From contig JADQWC010000447.1 of assembly GCA_017979445.1 (NCBI GenBank), forward strand, positions 1-64,000: a stretch of 64,000 bases of DNA. The letters run 5' to 3'. The notes beneath the pieces were generated by a model, which saw only the letters and a list, made by a program, of their open reading frames with translations, did not search any database and was not told where the DNA came from. Both the position numbers and the translations under genes were made by a program. Origin of the DNA: Akebia trifoliata. Lineage: Eukaryota > Streptophyta > Magnoliopsida > Ranunculales > Lardizabalaceae. Positions 20,823 to 31,905 of this stretch are shown piece after piece; within the stretch, counting starts at the first letter, position 1; each line of letters begins with the position of its first letter.

Positions 20823-20832
20823 ACTTATATAG
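20823..20832 (-). promoter_or_regulatory. TATA box of the epimerase gene
   Basis: The minus strand reads CCTATATAAG about 50 bp upstream of the chosen ATG (20773), giving a short leader. The motif is conserved in copy B at 35921-35930 as CCTATATAGG. It overlaps the alternative upstream ATG at 20824, which argues against that start. Confidence 0.6.
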
Positions 20833-21371
20833 GGCGAAGTTCACATGCGGCAACAATCTGAAATAAATATTCTTCAGTTTTGTTGAAAAATTGACACATG
20901 TCGAGTAATCCTTTGGTGTCAGATCTTATAATATTGTCAGACTGACTTTTGTGTGTCAACGCACCTATTAATGGAATTAAATATGACACCATAGTTTGTA
21001 CTACTTCGTAGTGTACGTGGAGACAATTCGATTGAATTGAATTGGACTTCCAGTGTTTTCAAGCCCTAAATTTGCAGGTAAAACTCCTGGAGTCAACTCG
21101 GAGGTCCTCTACTCAACGATTCAACTCGAAAAATGTACCAAGTCGGATCAGAATCGTGAACCGAGCTATTTGTCATATACAACTCCATTGCATCGATCAT
21201 GTTTTTTAATGTCACAGGGTGTTCAAATCAGAAACTTTTCTTCTTTTTTTTTCCCTATGGGCAGGAGAGAGAAAGGGGCGTTGGGAAGTTGGCCAAAAAT
21301 AGTGTCCATTTATCCTTACTCTATATGCGTATATGGTAAGATTAGAGACAACATTGTAGACAAAGTTTTAT

Positions 21372-21640
21372 CTTATATGATTAAAAAACTTCAGAACGAG
21401 CTGATTTTTGTGAGGATAATCGTTATGATGAGTAGATCATCCTCACAAAAACTCAATTCATTCCAAAACTTTTAACTCCATAAAAAATGATTACAAAGTA
21501 ACGGTAAAAAATTGGGGATCCACAATTCTTCAACTTATAAATTAGGATTAGAAATTTCGAAATGGGTTGATTTTTTGTGAGGGTGATTTTCTCACTATAG
21601 AAATCATCATCACAAAAAATCAGGTCATTCTAAAACTTTT
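21372..21640. repeat. Foldback family, member 2
   Basis: GAGCTGATTTTTGTGAGGAT with its mirror ATCATCCTCACAAAAACTC, then a spacer and a second hairpin (GGTTGATTTTTTGTGAGGGT with ATCATCACAAAAAATCAGG). Two consecutive hairpins separated by AAAAATTGGGGATCCACAAT. It is more diverged than members 3 and 5, and it is absent from copy B. Confidence 0.65.
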
Positions 21641-22310
21641 AGTCCATGATTCTTTTGACGCCCCTTCTGACATATGTTTACTGACGTGGCATGGGTTAGA
21701 ATCATAGATTTTCTCGAGATACACAAATGTACATCACCATAAATACGTACAATTGTGTATTTCGAGAAAAAAATCTATGTTTTCTAGAATTCACCCGTGC
21801 ATACAGCACGAGTATCCTTTCTCAAGTTAAAGGGGTAAAAGCGAAAAAAAAAAAGATTAAAGTAGGTGGTTGCAATTTTAACATCACCAATGAATATGAC
21901 TCGAAATCAACATGAAATTAGTGTGTTTAGGGTATTCTTGAAAATTAATTTTTAAAATTAAATAAAGATGAAAATTAATAAAGTGGGTTAAAAGAATAAA
22001 AGAGGAAATATAGTAAAGTTATCGGGGTGAAGTGTAAAAAAAATAAAATGGGTCCTTCAAAACTATAACTTGATGGAAGGGTTAAGGATATAAAAGTGAA
22101 AAAACAAAATTGGAATAATCTAATTAAAGAATTTTGAAGTTAAAGAGGAAAAACAAGAAAATAAATTAAAAAGGGTAAAAGGGAAAATATAATAAAATTA
22201 GATGTGTGAAAATAAAGTTGAAAGAGAAAAAAAAATAATAATAAAATGGTTGAAGTGAGTCCCACACAAAGGTTTGTATCTCACAATTGTACCAACTCAG
22301 TTGTCTTTTA

Positions 22311-22346
<36 letters not shown>

Positions 22347-22349
22347 GGA

Positions 22350-22705
22350 TCCCGTTCAGCAACAAACATTTTGGCAAAACATTTTTCAAAACATGGGTTA
22401 GAGGTTTTGGAATTGGCTGATTTTTGGTGAGGATGATCTCTACGGTGAGGAGATCATCATCACCAAAAATCAGCCAATTCCAAAACTTCTAGCCCCAGTT
22501 TACAAGTTGAAAAATCGTAGACCGTCCATTTTTTGTAAACCATTTTTGATGGGGTTAGAAGTTTTGGAATGGGCTGATTTTTGGTGATGATGATCTCCTC
22601 ACCGTAGAGATCATCCTCACCAAAAATCAGCCCATTCCAAAACCTCTAACCCATGTTTGGAAAAATGTTTTGCCAAAATGTTTGTTGCTGAACATTTCCC
22701 TATAT
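22350..22705. repeat. Foldback family, member 3 (best-preserved double hairpin)
   Basis: The ends GTTCAGCAACAAACATTTTG and the reverse complement (ending TTTGTTGCTGAAC) enclose two hairpins. Each is built from GGCTGATTTTTGGTGAGGAT, GATCTC and ACGGTGAGGAGATCATC and its mirror. The central spacer carries AAATCGTAGACCGTCCATTT. A TATATA tract flanks the right end. It is non-coding. Confidence 0.8.
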
Positions 22706-22715
22706 ATATATATAT

Positions 22716-23078
22716 GGAAGCGTCCGAAGGCCTTAAAGAGAGTCAAACATTTTTCAAAATAAGAATTACAAGTTATATAATGGGCTGATTTTTTGTGAGG
22801 ATGATCTCTATGGTGAAGAGATCATCCTTACCAAAAATCAACTCATTTCAAAACTTCTAACCCTAATTTACAAGTTGAAGAATTGTGGACAGTTCGATTT
22901 TTGTAAATCACTTTTGATGGGGTTAGAAGTTTCAGAATAGGCTGATTTTTGGTGAGGATGATCTCCTTGTTATAGAAATCATCATCACAAACAATCAGCC
23001 CATTCTGAAACTTCTAACCCATACATTGAAAAATGTTTGACACAATGTTTGACTTTCTTTAGGCCTCCAAACAAAGAT
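22716..23078. repeat. Foldback family, member 4
   Basis: It lies directly after member 3 with only a TA-rich joint between them. Its ends are of the second type (AGCGTCCGAAGGCCTTAAAG / GACTTTCTTTAGGCCTCCAA), as in member 1. Inside are two hairpins with GATTTTTTGTGAGGATGATC and GATTTTTGGTGAGGATGATC cores. The right end of a related copy survives near 36195-36240 in copy B. Confidence 0.7.
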
Positions 23079-24049
23079 TAATATTTATTTAAAAATATTA
23101 AAAACTATTATCTAAATGTTTATAATATATTACAATTTGACTCGTACAAATCAACCTATACATAAGAATCAAATTGTTCGATCTATTGAAAAAGTCACGA
23201 TTAATCATGATTTTTTTTTTATCTTCATTGACTTAATCAAGACTTTCATGAACTTTGCGATTAAAATGAAATATGATATCAATGCACGAGTAGAAGAATA
23301 TGACCTAAATGAATATGATGGTGACTATTTTACTGATAAAACATAAGATAATTAGGATCAAAATGAGGATGACATTGATTTTGATATTATTGATTGGCAA
23401 ATGAATCTTGATGCGGATTCATGTGGTGGGTGCATGGTGATTAATTATTGTAGTTTAATATGAGATTTGATAATATAATACGAGAACACCACTTTGTAGA
23501 AATAATTCCATAACCATAACCCTAGTTTGACTTTATTGAAATTTTCTATCGATGACTTATTCCCAAATCCCGCCCGATGACTATAAACCCCGACAAGGAT
23601 TTGAGTTGATTTGATGTTTAGAGTACTAAAATTTAAAATTATGTATGACAATAAGTTAAAAATAAATATTCCTAGGTGACCGATAGCAAAGTAATACCAT
23701 GCGAACTTTCATGGGGGAGGTGCACTTCATTTTGCACCCACAAATCATCTTTTCTCCCAAGATTCTGTGGCAATTTCAACTCTGATGGTATCCTCAAGTG
23801 ATCATGTGACCTTTTTGCAACCATTTGATACCAACCTAAGCAATACACCACAAGCCCTTAGATGTTAATAGTGCAAAAAAAGTAGAACACTTTGGTCTCC
23901 TTGGGGCTGCAACCCACCAAGGGAACACCAAAATCTACATGGGCACCATGCAACCCACCCGAACAGATTGATTTGCATTTGGGAACGCATCTGCGCATTT
24001 GAAAAGCATTTCTCATTTCAAATTAGCATTTGGTATGAAATTTTAGAAC

Positions 24050-24225
24050 AAGGGCGGAACCTGGATTTTGCTCTCATGGGGGCAACCAATAGAAGAAAAA
24101 AAAATTGTGGGGGCAATAGCAACGGATTTTCTTATCTGTCATTGTTTATGTTGCAATAACTCGTGTATCCTCATAGACTTCGAAAATTCTTGTGGGGCAA
24201 GTGCCACCAATCTAAATCCGCCTGT
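24050..24225. repeat. AGGGCGGA-type non-autonomous element, copy A
   Basis: The left end is AAGGGCGGAACCTGGATTTT and the right end CTAAATCCGCCTG, an imperfect inverted repeat. The interior has the family words TCATGGGGGCAACC, TTGTGGGGGCAATA and GGGGCAAGTGCC. The same insertion is at 37291-37471 in copy B, so it predates the segmental duplication. Other members are at 35507 and 57851. Confidence 0.7.
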
Positions 24226-24426
24226 TGAGAAGTGCTTCCCACCAAACACACAAGCCAAAAAATGGGCACATTTCATCACAAGATTTTCGAATGATAATAC
24301 TCTTGTTTTTCAATTAATGAATAAAATACACTCCATAAATAAGACCATTATTTTGCTAAGAAAACATCATCAAAGCTGAATTTGTAAACAATGAGTGATA
24401 AATGAGGGGATTGACTTGAACCAACA

Positions 24427-24523
24427 CGGGCTTAGACCCATGGCTCAGTTGGTTGACATATTGAAGCTCAACTTTGAGGTCAGGGGTTTAAGTCCAGCTT
24501 ACCCATCCAAGAAAAAAAAAACT
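24427..24523 (+). mobile_element. tRNA-derived SINE, copy A
   Basis: It is about 97 bp with an RNA polymerase III A box (TGGCTCAGTTGG, 24441-24452) and B box (GGTTTAAGTCC, 24485-24495) at tRNA-like spacing. It ends in an A-rich tail. An 11-bp direct repeat TTGAACCAACA flanks it (24416-24426 and 24524-24534), as expected for target-primed insertion. The ortholog in copy B (37675-37771) sits at the same site. Confidence 0.85.
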
Positions 24524-24534
24524 TTGAACCAACA

Positions 24535-25278
24535 TCATTTACATAAAAGGATTGGGACCGGCTCCTCTCTTTGTGATCTGAGGCAAGATGACTTGAAGAT
24601 CGCTCGCTCAGATTGCCTGGTTACTTGTGCTCATTGCTTCAATGGAAGCCATAAGAGCAGTCCCTACCCACAACAGCTATGGTTTCTACATTTCAATAAA
24701 GCCCTCACCCTTGTCCATGAGTGTACACGATAAAAATTCCTTCCTAGCATATGATGCCAATTGATGATCATATTCTCTATCCATCTTCCATCAACTATCA
24801 ATTAGAAATTTTTGGAGGATTGCCATCCAACGGGTCAAACCAATGCAATCTCCTGAGCATGGATCGAGATAGTGAGAGTGGATATGAATTCACACTACAA
24901 TTAACAAATGATATGGCTTCAGACAGAATTGAATGGAGGAACAAAATTCATTCAACTGACTCCAAATTTTTGGAATATGGCTGTGATGATGATGACCAAG
25001 GCAATCTCCTAGGAGAAATTAATTAATACACTATTAAACATAGGGTCTTGTCAACGTGTGCCTTAGGGCACACGTCAAAATGTAATAAATACACTTTGGA
25101 AATTGGATTTTGTACTGAAAATGTCCTTAAAAAATATTTTTTTTTACAAAATACCCTCAGATGCTTATTCCCAAGGTGTATTTATTGCACTTTAACATGT
25201 GCCCTAACAAAACCCTAAAATATATCTATGGGAAAGATGCAATGCTAAACTTGGGCCAAGTACAATACCATGACATGT
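24535..25278. other. Spacer 3' of the truncated gene copy A, with a small plus-strand ORF
   Basis: It contains a 91-codon plus-strand ORF (24751-25026, with ASDRIEWRNKIH near its middle) that copy B keeps as 75 codons (38001-38228). The segment does not match any family I can name with confidence. The ORF may be a transposon relic. The rest is AT-rich 3' flank of the minus-strand pseudogene. Confidence 0.4.
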
Positions 25279-27615
25279 CTAGATCTGTTCGGTAGGCACA
25301 GGCTCAGAACTGAGAAGTCTTTCGACCTCATCATTCGCCTCAGCTTGCATCCTCCATCGCTACATAAATAGAAAAGCATTACAAAAACAAAATCAATGAT
25401 TACTAATTAAAATAAGTTACATTGAGAGCTCAATGCACATATCAAGAAAATAACTTTTGTGAGCTCAATGCATGTATCAAGAAAGAACTTGACATAGTAA
25501 AGATTAAATAATGGATAGAAAATTTTAAAAAAAATGCTTGGGGTCAAAATTGTCATTCTGAAACTAAAGCTTTTCAGTTTGAGACTGTTTACTCGTTTAG
25601 TAATAGTTAAGTTCGTCATAATTAAGTGACCTTTCATTGGTGCTCTAGCCATGTCTGAGGCACCTAATCTCAGATCCAACCGGACTCAACAAGTTTTATA
25701 ACAATAATTAAAAGTGGAGACCATGCCTGTTCAAGGTTCTCAAGCTCCATGATTTGTTCTATCTGTTTTGCAATATTTTCCTGCACATAACATTATGATT
25801 ACTGAATTAAAAAGAAAAAAAAAACACGTGAAAAACTGTTTATGGATATGATTTTGTGGTACAGATCACATTGCTCAGTGCTTCAGCAGCAAGAACATCG
25901 GAATCCAATTCCACTTCAATTTCAATCATCGAAGAAATCTGATAAACCAATCACATCATTTCATCAACATAATGGACAAAGATACTGTATGAAGCAAGTG
26001 TTTTCTCTCCTTGATAACTTACTCTTGCATAGCTGTCGATCAATTCAATACGTGCCATGAGGGAACTTTCCAAACTTTCTCGTACCCTTTTGACTCTACA
26101 TCTCCGAGCACTGGAGAGAAAAAAAAAAGTGGACCCTTAATTTGGTTGCCCCATCTTTGATGATGATTCCATTTGAAGATGAAAGTGAGATCAAGGAGCT
26201 TCTTAATTTTGAATAAGTTGGAAAGGATGGGACTTTGGTTGATAGTGAAGACAGCATCTTAACATGATGCCTAGCAAGGACTGGAAAGACTGTCGATGTA
26301 AATTTTTGGGTTATTGACATGAATTGAATGGAGACAGATAGGATAACCTAATCATGGCATTGAACGGTGAAGCAAGAAGCCAAGGTCTAAGAGAAAGCTA
26401 TATCATCACTACCATAAAAAATGCAGGTAAAGGAGAAGATAGGATGGCAACGAGTTCAAAGATGAGTTTTCACCAGCCTGGTGAGAATCGATGTTGGATA
26501 GAAGCCATAACTCAGCCAAACAGAGATCCCACTAAAATGGCCTAAGTGTGAGATCCCTATTTCCAGATGAGTATGGTATGAGGTTCTTCATCAGGGATGT
26601 TGGATAGAAGCCATAACTGAGGTCCCACTAAAATGGTCTAAGTGTGAGATCCCTATTCTTAGATGAATACGGTGTGAGGTTCTACATCAAGGCCTGAGCC
26701 AATCTGTAGCCAAAGCCCATCACCTTCACCAGTCTCACTGAGCAAGTTTTGGCTAGAACTTTGCCCTCTTTACCTCTATGATATTTTACTTTACAAGGGA
26801 ATGCAAACTAAATCCATTTAGAAAACTAAATCGATCTAGGAAACTCAATCCATACTTTTGAAGAATGATGATAAATTTGTGCACATCTTTTGGGTTTTCT
26901 AGTTGGTCGTGAGGATCCATAATGCTTGAAGCCCAGCCACATATCAACACTCTCTGCAGTGTTTCAGTACATGACTCTGTCAACTTCTCCTGTACTACTC
27001 TTTTGTGTTGGTAATGCGGGACACAATCCTAGAATCAATAAATCCTAGGTTGTCCAACATCAGTTGGTTACCTAACTCCTCCCATTTTTGTCTTTCAATC
27101 TCATAGGCCAGTTAACATTTGGTTTTTGTATTGGTTGGTTGTACTTTTTAGATTATGCTTTGAAAATTGAAAATTGAAAATTTATGCCAGAGCTTATATC
27201 TACCCACTGTGAATTTGAGCAAGGTTTGTGTTGTTCTCTTGAATCCCAGGTCAACAGTCCTGTCTGCATCAATCATCAGACAGCTATGATTTGTCCGGTT
27301 AATATGCTTTGGTACTATGGCCTACTGAAAGAGAAGGCTAATCAATTAAGTAGTCAATGATGAATAGACGAGCTATGTCTATGGCATAGCATGTGGAATA
27401 TGTTCACTAAAAGTAGTTGATGAAAACTATGGTAAATGTGCATATCATAATTGTTGTGGCAAAATGACTGGTAAATGTATGACATAGCAGCCAGCATTTT
27501 GAACAAATTTAATATCAAGGAAATGTGTACCACAATAGAGTGAACAGCAGAAGGGATGCTATGCTTCATGACTTGCAAGAATCTCAGACCCCTTTCCCAT
27601 GCTGGAATATCCATG
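25279..27615 (-). pseudogene. Truncated, internally deleted copy of the 586-aa PPR/zinc-ribbon-like protein gene
   Basis: Exons present: 27615-27531 ([17 protein letters not shown] segment, equal to parent exon 5), 26110-26023, 25938-25870, 25780-25727 and 25359-25279 (stop TAG). These equal parent exons 5 and 9-12 of 38518-55124. Parent exons 1-4 lie beyond the duplication end, and exons 6-8 were lost in a deletion of about 2.4 kb with its junction at 26140/26141. Surviving exons keep splice sites and open frames with few substitutions (such as MKHSIPSAVHS for [11 protein letters not shown]). The break is therefore young or the exons may still be transcribed. Exon 5 to exon 9 splicing would shift phase. 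No start or promoter was found. Confidence 0.88.
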
Positions 27616-27741
27616 CTGCGTTCGGCAGGAGGAGATCCTTAGAAAAGGTGAATATCCCAGGATCAACACCATACACATACATTTTACATCTGAAGACACG
27701 TAAGTGATAAAGAAAATTTTGAAAGGCAATGAATTAGAAGC

Positions 27742-27744
<3 letters not shown>

Positions 27745-27783
<39 letters not shown>
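27745..27783. repeat. TA microsatellite in the duplicated segment
   Basis: About 19 TA units here, against about 7 at the same site in copy B (near 43181-43194). The length difference shows post-duplication slippage. Confidence 0.85.
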
Positions 27784-27785
<2 letters not shown>

Positions 27786-28164
27786 AATATCTTGAAAAAA
27801 TATCCCACTAAATGGCCTCACAAGTTTCGACACTGTCGATTCCATATCTGAACTAGCAGTTTAAACCACCAAAGGCCATCATATAGTTTGCTTAAAAGCT
27901 ACCAGACTGAGCCTTTTAAAAGAACAAAGACATGTAAATGGCACCATCATAAAAATGATGGTCATCACACAGGTCAAGGTGTTATTTAAGACTAACATCA
28001 TTCCACCTGCATTTAAAGGAACCTGTAAATTTTGTTAGATAGCTTTTAATGATTTAGAGTCATGCACACACTCGGCCAGTCATAAATGCCAAGATGCTCA
28101 TAGGCATAGAGATCATGCATACAGGGAGTGCCCACACAATACACACACACACACACAAGCATAC

Positions 28165-28447
28165 CTCTTCTACATCCTTTAGGTAGAGAGACGCCACAAT
28201 AACTTGTAAATCTCTTGGTACTTTAATACCATCCCCAAAATATGTGTTAAACAATTGGCTAGAGCTACCCAACTCAATACAAATCAAATCCCATCTAAAC
28301 AGAAGGTTCCACAAAAGTTATATGCTTAGGATACAGGGAAAAGAATGAAATCTCATCAATTAAAATAGTTGTTATGTGAGGATTATACCTGTTTGTTGAT
28401 GTGGTCAACAAAAATTGTAAAGGAACCTTTGATGCATCAAAGTGCCA
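28165..28447 (-). pseudogene. Unidentified gene fragment: two in-phase exons
   Basis: Exon 28447-28389 (WHFDASKVPLQFLLTTSTN plus a split codon) has an AG acceptor and GT donor. It joins in phase across a 94-bp intron to exon 28294-28165 (WDLICIELGSSSQLFNTYF...LQVIVASLYLKDVEE), which also has good splice sites. The joined 63-residue piece is protein-like, but I do not recognise the family. No adjoining exons were found upstream or downstream. It starts about 200 bp beyond the right edge of duplication copy A and may be a captured gene fragment. Confidence 0.5.
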
Positions 28448-31094
28448 CTGCATCAAACTCATCACATTACAGAGGTAAAGCAATAATACTGTACTAAGAT
28501 TTGATGGGCCGCTAAAACATGATAACAGTATAGAGGTTAATTCCTATAACAATCCACAAAACACGAGAGCATAAAACCAAGAACACAGGTTAATCCCTGT
28601 TACAATCCACAATATACATGAAACCATGTGCAGCAACCATGCTAGCCTGCAACAGAACCAGAATTTATCTATGAGATGAATCATATATGATGAGTCTGAT
28701 TTTATTCATATATCAATAAATTCATCAATGTATCAATGTAGCCTATAAACATATGAATTCATCAAATAATGAACCAGAAAGGGCTGAATATGAATCAATG
28801 TAACCTTACCCCACCTTCCAAAGGTATGAGTTAGAACAAATTCATCAAATAATGTCTCCTAAAAAACTATAAACATATCAGCAACCAAAAAAGAAAAGGC
28901 TTAAAACCATTTTAAACCCTCATTCTTAATTCACAATTTTCTTGTAGTATATATGTAAAGAATCTTCCTAGATGATTGAAGGACATGTCTAATGCAATAT
29001 TCTTTACAAGGAATTTGAAATGCTTAACCTGCCATCAGAAATCCCAATATCTATAGAGTGAAAACAGAAACACTTGAGGCAAAAAGGTATTAGAAGACGA
29101 AAAGTAAGGATATAGTCGAACCATCTCTAAGCTATCCATGTGCAAACAGGCAGCATTTACCTGGATAAATAAATTAGTGTAGAGCCAAATTTGTACTCTC
29201 AAGGAGTTATCTTTACCCGGATTTAAAGATGGAAACTTGTGAGTAAAAAATATTTAATTGTGTGATTGTAAGAAAACATATTAGAACTTGACTGACAAGT
29301 ACAAATAAATTATTTGAGTGCTTTAAATGATCAATTTAAAGAAATTTTCAAATGCTTGAACTCTACAATTCAAGAGGATATTGGTACTATGTAGTAGTGT
29401 ATCACCCTTTTCCAAAGTGCAATTATCCCAAAAACTAAAAATATATAACACACAATGTACTAGTAGCTCATGGGATAATACATGCCTTGTGGAAGACAAC
29501 TAAGAGACATGTACCATACGCTGTACTCTTCCTCCTTAAGGGTTATAGATGGATCAATCTTTCAGTAAAAAGGAAGGCTGACCATAGTGTTATTATTTGA
29601 TATTCCAATGGTGTATTTGTTGCAGCTGAAGAGGGAAGCGAAATCCAGGCATTAAGTCATGGAGCTATTCTTGCAAAGATGAAGTGGGTAAGTTTTGAGG
29701 TTTTACCTAGTTATTTTGTCTAAGAAAAGCAATGTTACTGATCGTAGATCAGAATTTGAAGTAGTGTAACATCAGTTACAAGGGTATTGGTCAGATAAAC
29801 CACCACCCTCTTCAATGGGTGTATGATAATTTATTGAGTGACTAAATTTTGCTAATTTTAGGTTCTCTTTTACATAAACGACCACCCCTCTTCAATGGGT
29901 GTATGTCTTTTATTCTTAAGTCGTTCTTCTCAAATGTTGCATATGGGTCACTAGAATTGTCATCCCAACAACAGAACTTAAATAATATCAAATTTTAATC
30001 TTCATTAATAAAATCATTAACAAAAATACCCATAGAATCACACTAAACAAAAAATGAATTGAAATCGTTGACTGAAAAATGACTGAAATATACATTGGAG
30101 GCATTTCCTTGTAAATACTAAAGGGGTGATTTAGCATATGCACAATTAGGAGAAGACAGAAAGAAAGAGCCAAGGACAATGAGTTTTTATGAGAGTGAGG
30201 AAGACATTATTCCAATACTCAAAGATAAAGGAGGATAAGTGCAGTGAGGGAAACCTTGAGTCTACTTGGTTGAATCGAAACTTAAACTCAATTTGAATCA
30301 TAACTTAAACAAGTAAACCGAGGAATAACACCGAAATGAAGAAATTAGAAAAAAAAAAAAATGAAATCCCTACAACCAGTACATATAGGTCTGATTAAAG
30401 AGACATGAGAAAAAATCATAATACTATCAAATGGTCTAAACCCAAAATCAGTTTTATTGATATTGTGAAACAGAATAACTAAGTTCAAAAATAAGAGATT
30501 TGACATGGTAAAGGTAGAGTTAAACTGAGTTCATCACCTCCATGAAAGATTGTAAAAGTTCGTAGAAAATTGAAAAATAATATTTCCATTACCCTACAAA
30601 TAAATTATGTTAGAAAGATGTGGGTGCAAATCTTCTAGAATAACATATTTCAATGCCCACAAATGACAGTCCTTTAAAACCCCTTAAGACCATATACTGG
30701 TTTCTTGCTCTACAAAGAAAGATGGTTGAAATTCACAAGGTACACATGGAATTGCTAATATTATTTCCCTTGGAAGAAGTCATTTAATTCATTTTTCTTA
30801 TGATGTTTATAAGTCCAAAGGTTTCTATAACTCCCCAACATACTAAAAACAGAGTTTGAAGACTGATAAACAAGGTCTTGCATATGTTCTTGACAAGTAC
30901 AATCATATCAAGATACTGCACAACAGAATGACGTAATGTACTGCACATTACCTTATGGTTGTTGACAGAATTAGTAGTTGACACTGCATTGATCTCTTCA
31001 AGTTGCTTTTGTAGCATCAGAGGTGAAGGAATTAATACACACCCACATGGATTTCAGCATCACCTCAATGTACAATATGCTGTTTATTGAAAAT
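28448..31094. other. Gene-poor filler between the duplication copies
   Basis: Mostly AT-rich sequence without repeats I can name. A possible isolated minus-strand exon lies at about 30954-31017 (LQKQLEEINAVSTTNSVNN, followed by a GT donor), of unknown family and without confirmed partners. Confidence 0.4.
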
Positions 31095-31905
31095 TGAGAT
31101 AATCCATATTTGGATTGCCAGGTAAATTGTGTCGCTACCATTTACGAGTATTTCACCGACATTGATAGGGAGGTGATATGCCAGTGGATGGTAAAGGTCT
31201 GTAATCTGAATGGGCTCACATTCACAATTTTAAAATAATCCATCAGCCAAGTTAGCTTAGATGGGAAGTTAAAATGCTCAAGATGTGACGGAGCCAACTT
31301 TAATGAAGACTATGTAGATGGTAAAGACTACTTGGATGTTCGGTATTTACCTGTCGAATATTGAAGAAGTTCCCTAGCGACTTTGACATTTTCTCAGAAT
31401 CAGTAGTGAAAAATCCATCATGCATCTAGTAGCTTATATTGCTCTTGTTACAGGCAGCACAACTCTGCGCAATTTCATTTTCGTGGTGAGAGAACACAAG
31501 GCCCATCCCTCCACCATGTATGTCAAAAGAGTTACCCAAATAAGAAGCACTTGATGTGCCATCCCGACCTTCCTCACCCCATGGACTCTCCCAAAATGGC
31601 TCACCCTCCTTTGCAGAGTGCATATACATTTTAAAAACACAAAATGGTTATTTTGTAGACTGTCATGGCCTTGTGTGTGGTGGTTTTGGGGTGTGTGTTG
31701 AGAGTTGCCTTCCTAGTCTGTGTTTTTATGAGGTAGGTATTCTTGACTCTTTTCTTTGTTTTTATTAATAGATCTTATATCCATTGTCAATAGCTGAAGA
31801 AAAAAATAAGCAGTTATTGTCCATGGACTCACTTTCCATATAGCAAAATCAGTAGGATTTCTCTTCCTCAAGTCAACCCTTTCACCTGGTCTATTATACT
31901 CCAAT
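31095..31905 (-). pseudogene. Cysteinyl-tRNA synthetase pseudogene fragment
   Basis: Minus-strand exons resemble the middle of cytosolic-type CysRS. One (to 31833) encodes NRPGERVDLRKRNPTDFAIW and has a GT donor. The next (31625-31351) encodes [36 protein letters not shown] and then the KMSKS signature ([16 protein letters not shown]) with a GT donor. A third (31205 down) begins LYHPLA and then degenerates. Damage: a deletion where GRPGWHIECSAMSA should be, a TAG stop in place of the expected Trp before MHDGFF, a lost acceptor before the second exon, and a deletion in the third. Introns are kept, so it came from genomic DNA, not a processed mRNA. The N-terminal catalytic HIGH region and the C terminus are absent. 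Confidence 0.85.

Noticed and set aside
20774..20824. In-frame upstream ATG extending the epimerase by 17 residues
   Set aside because: It overlaps the TATA box, so it would lie upstream of the transcription start, and family members begin near the second methionine.
22350..23078. CRISPR-like repeat array
   Set aside because: The repeats are inverted, long and transposon-like in a plant nuclear genome, with no regular spacer pattern.
24427..24523. Functional tRNA gene
   Set aside because: A and B boxes are present, but the anticodon and acceptor stems do not form a proper cloverleaf. The A tail and target-site duplication mark it as a SINE.
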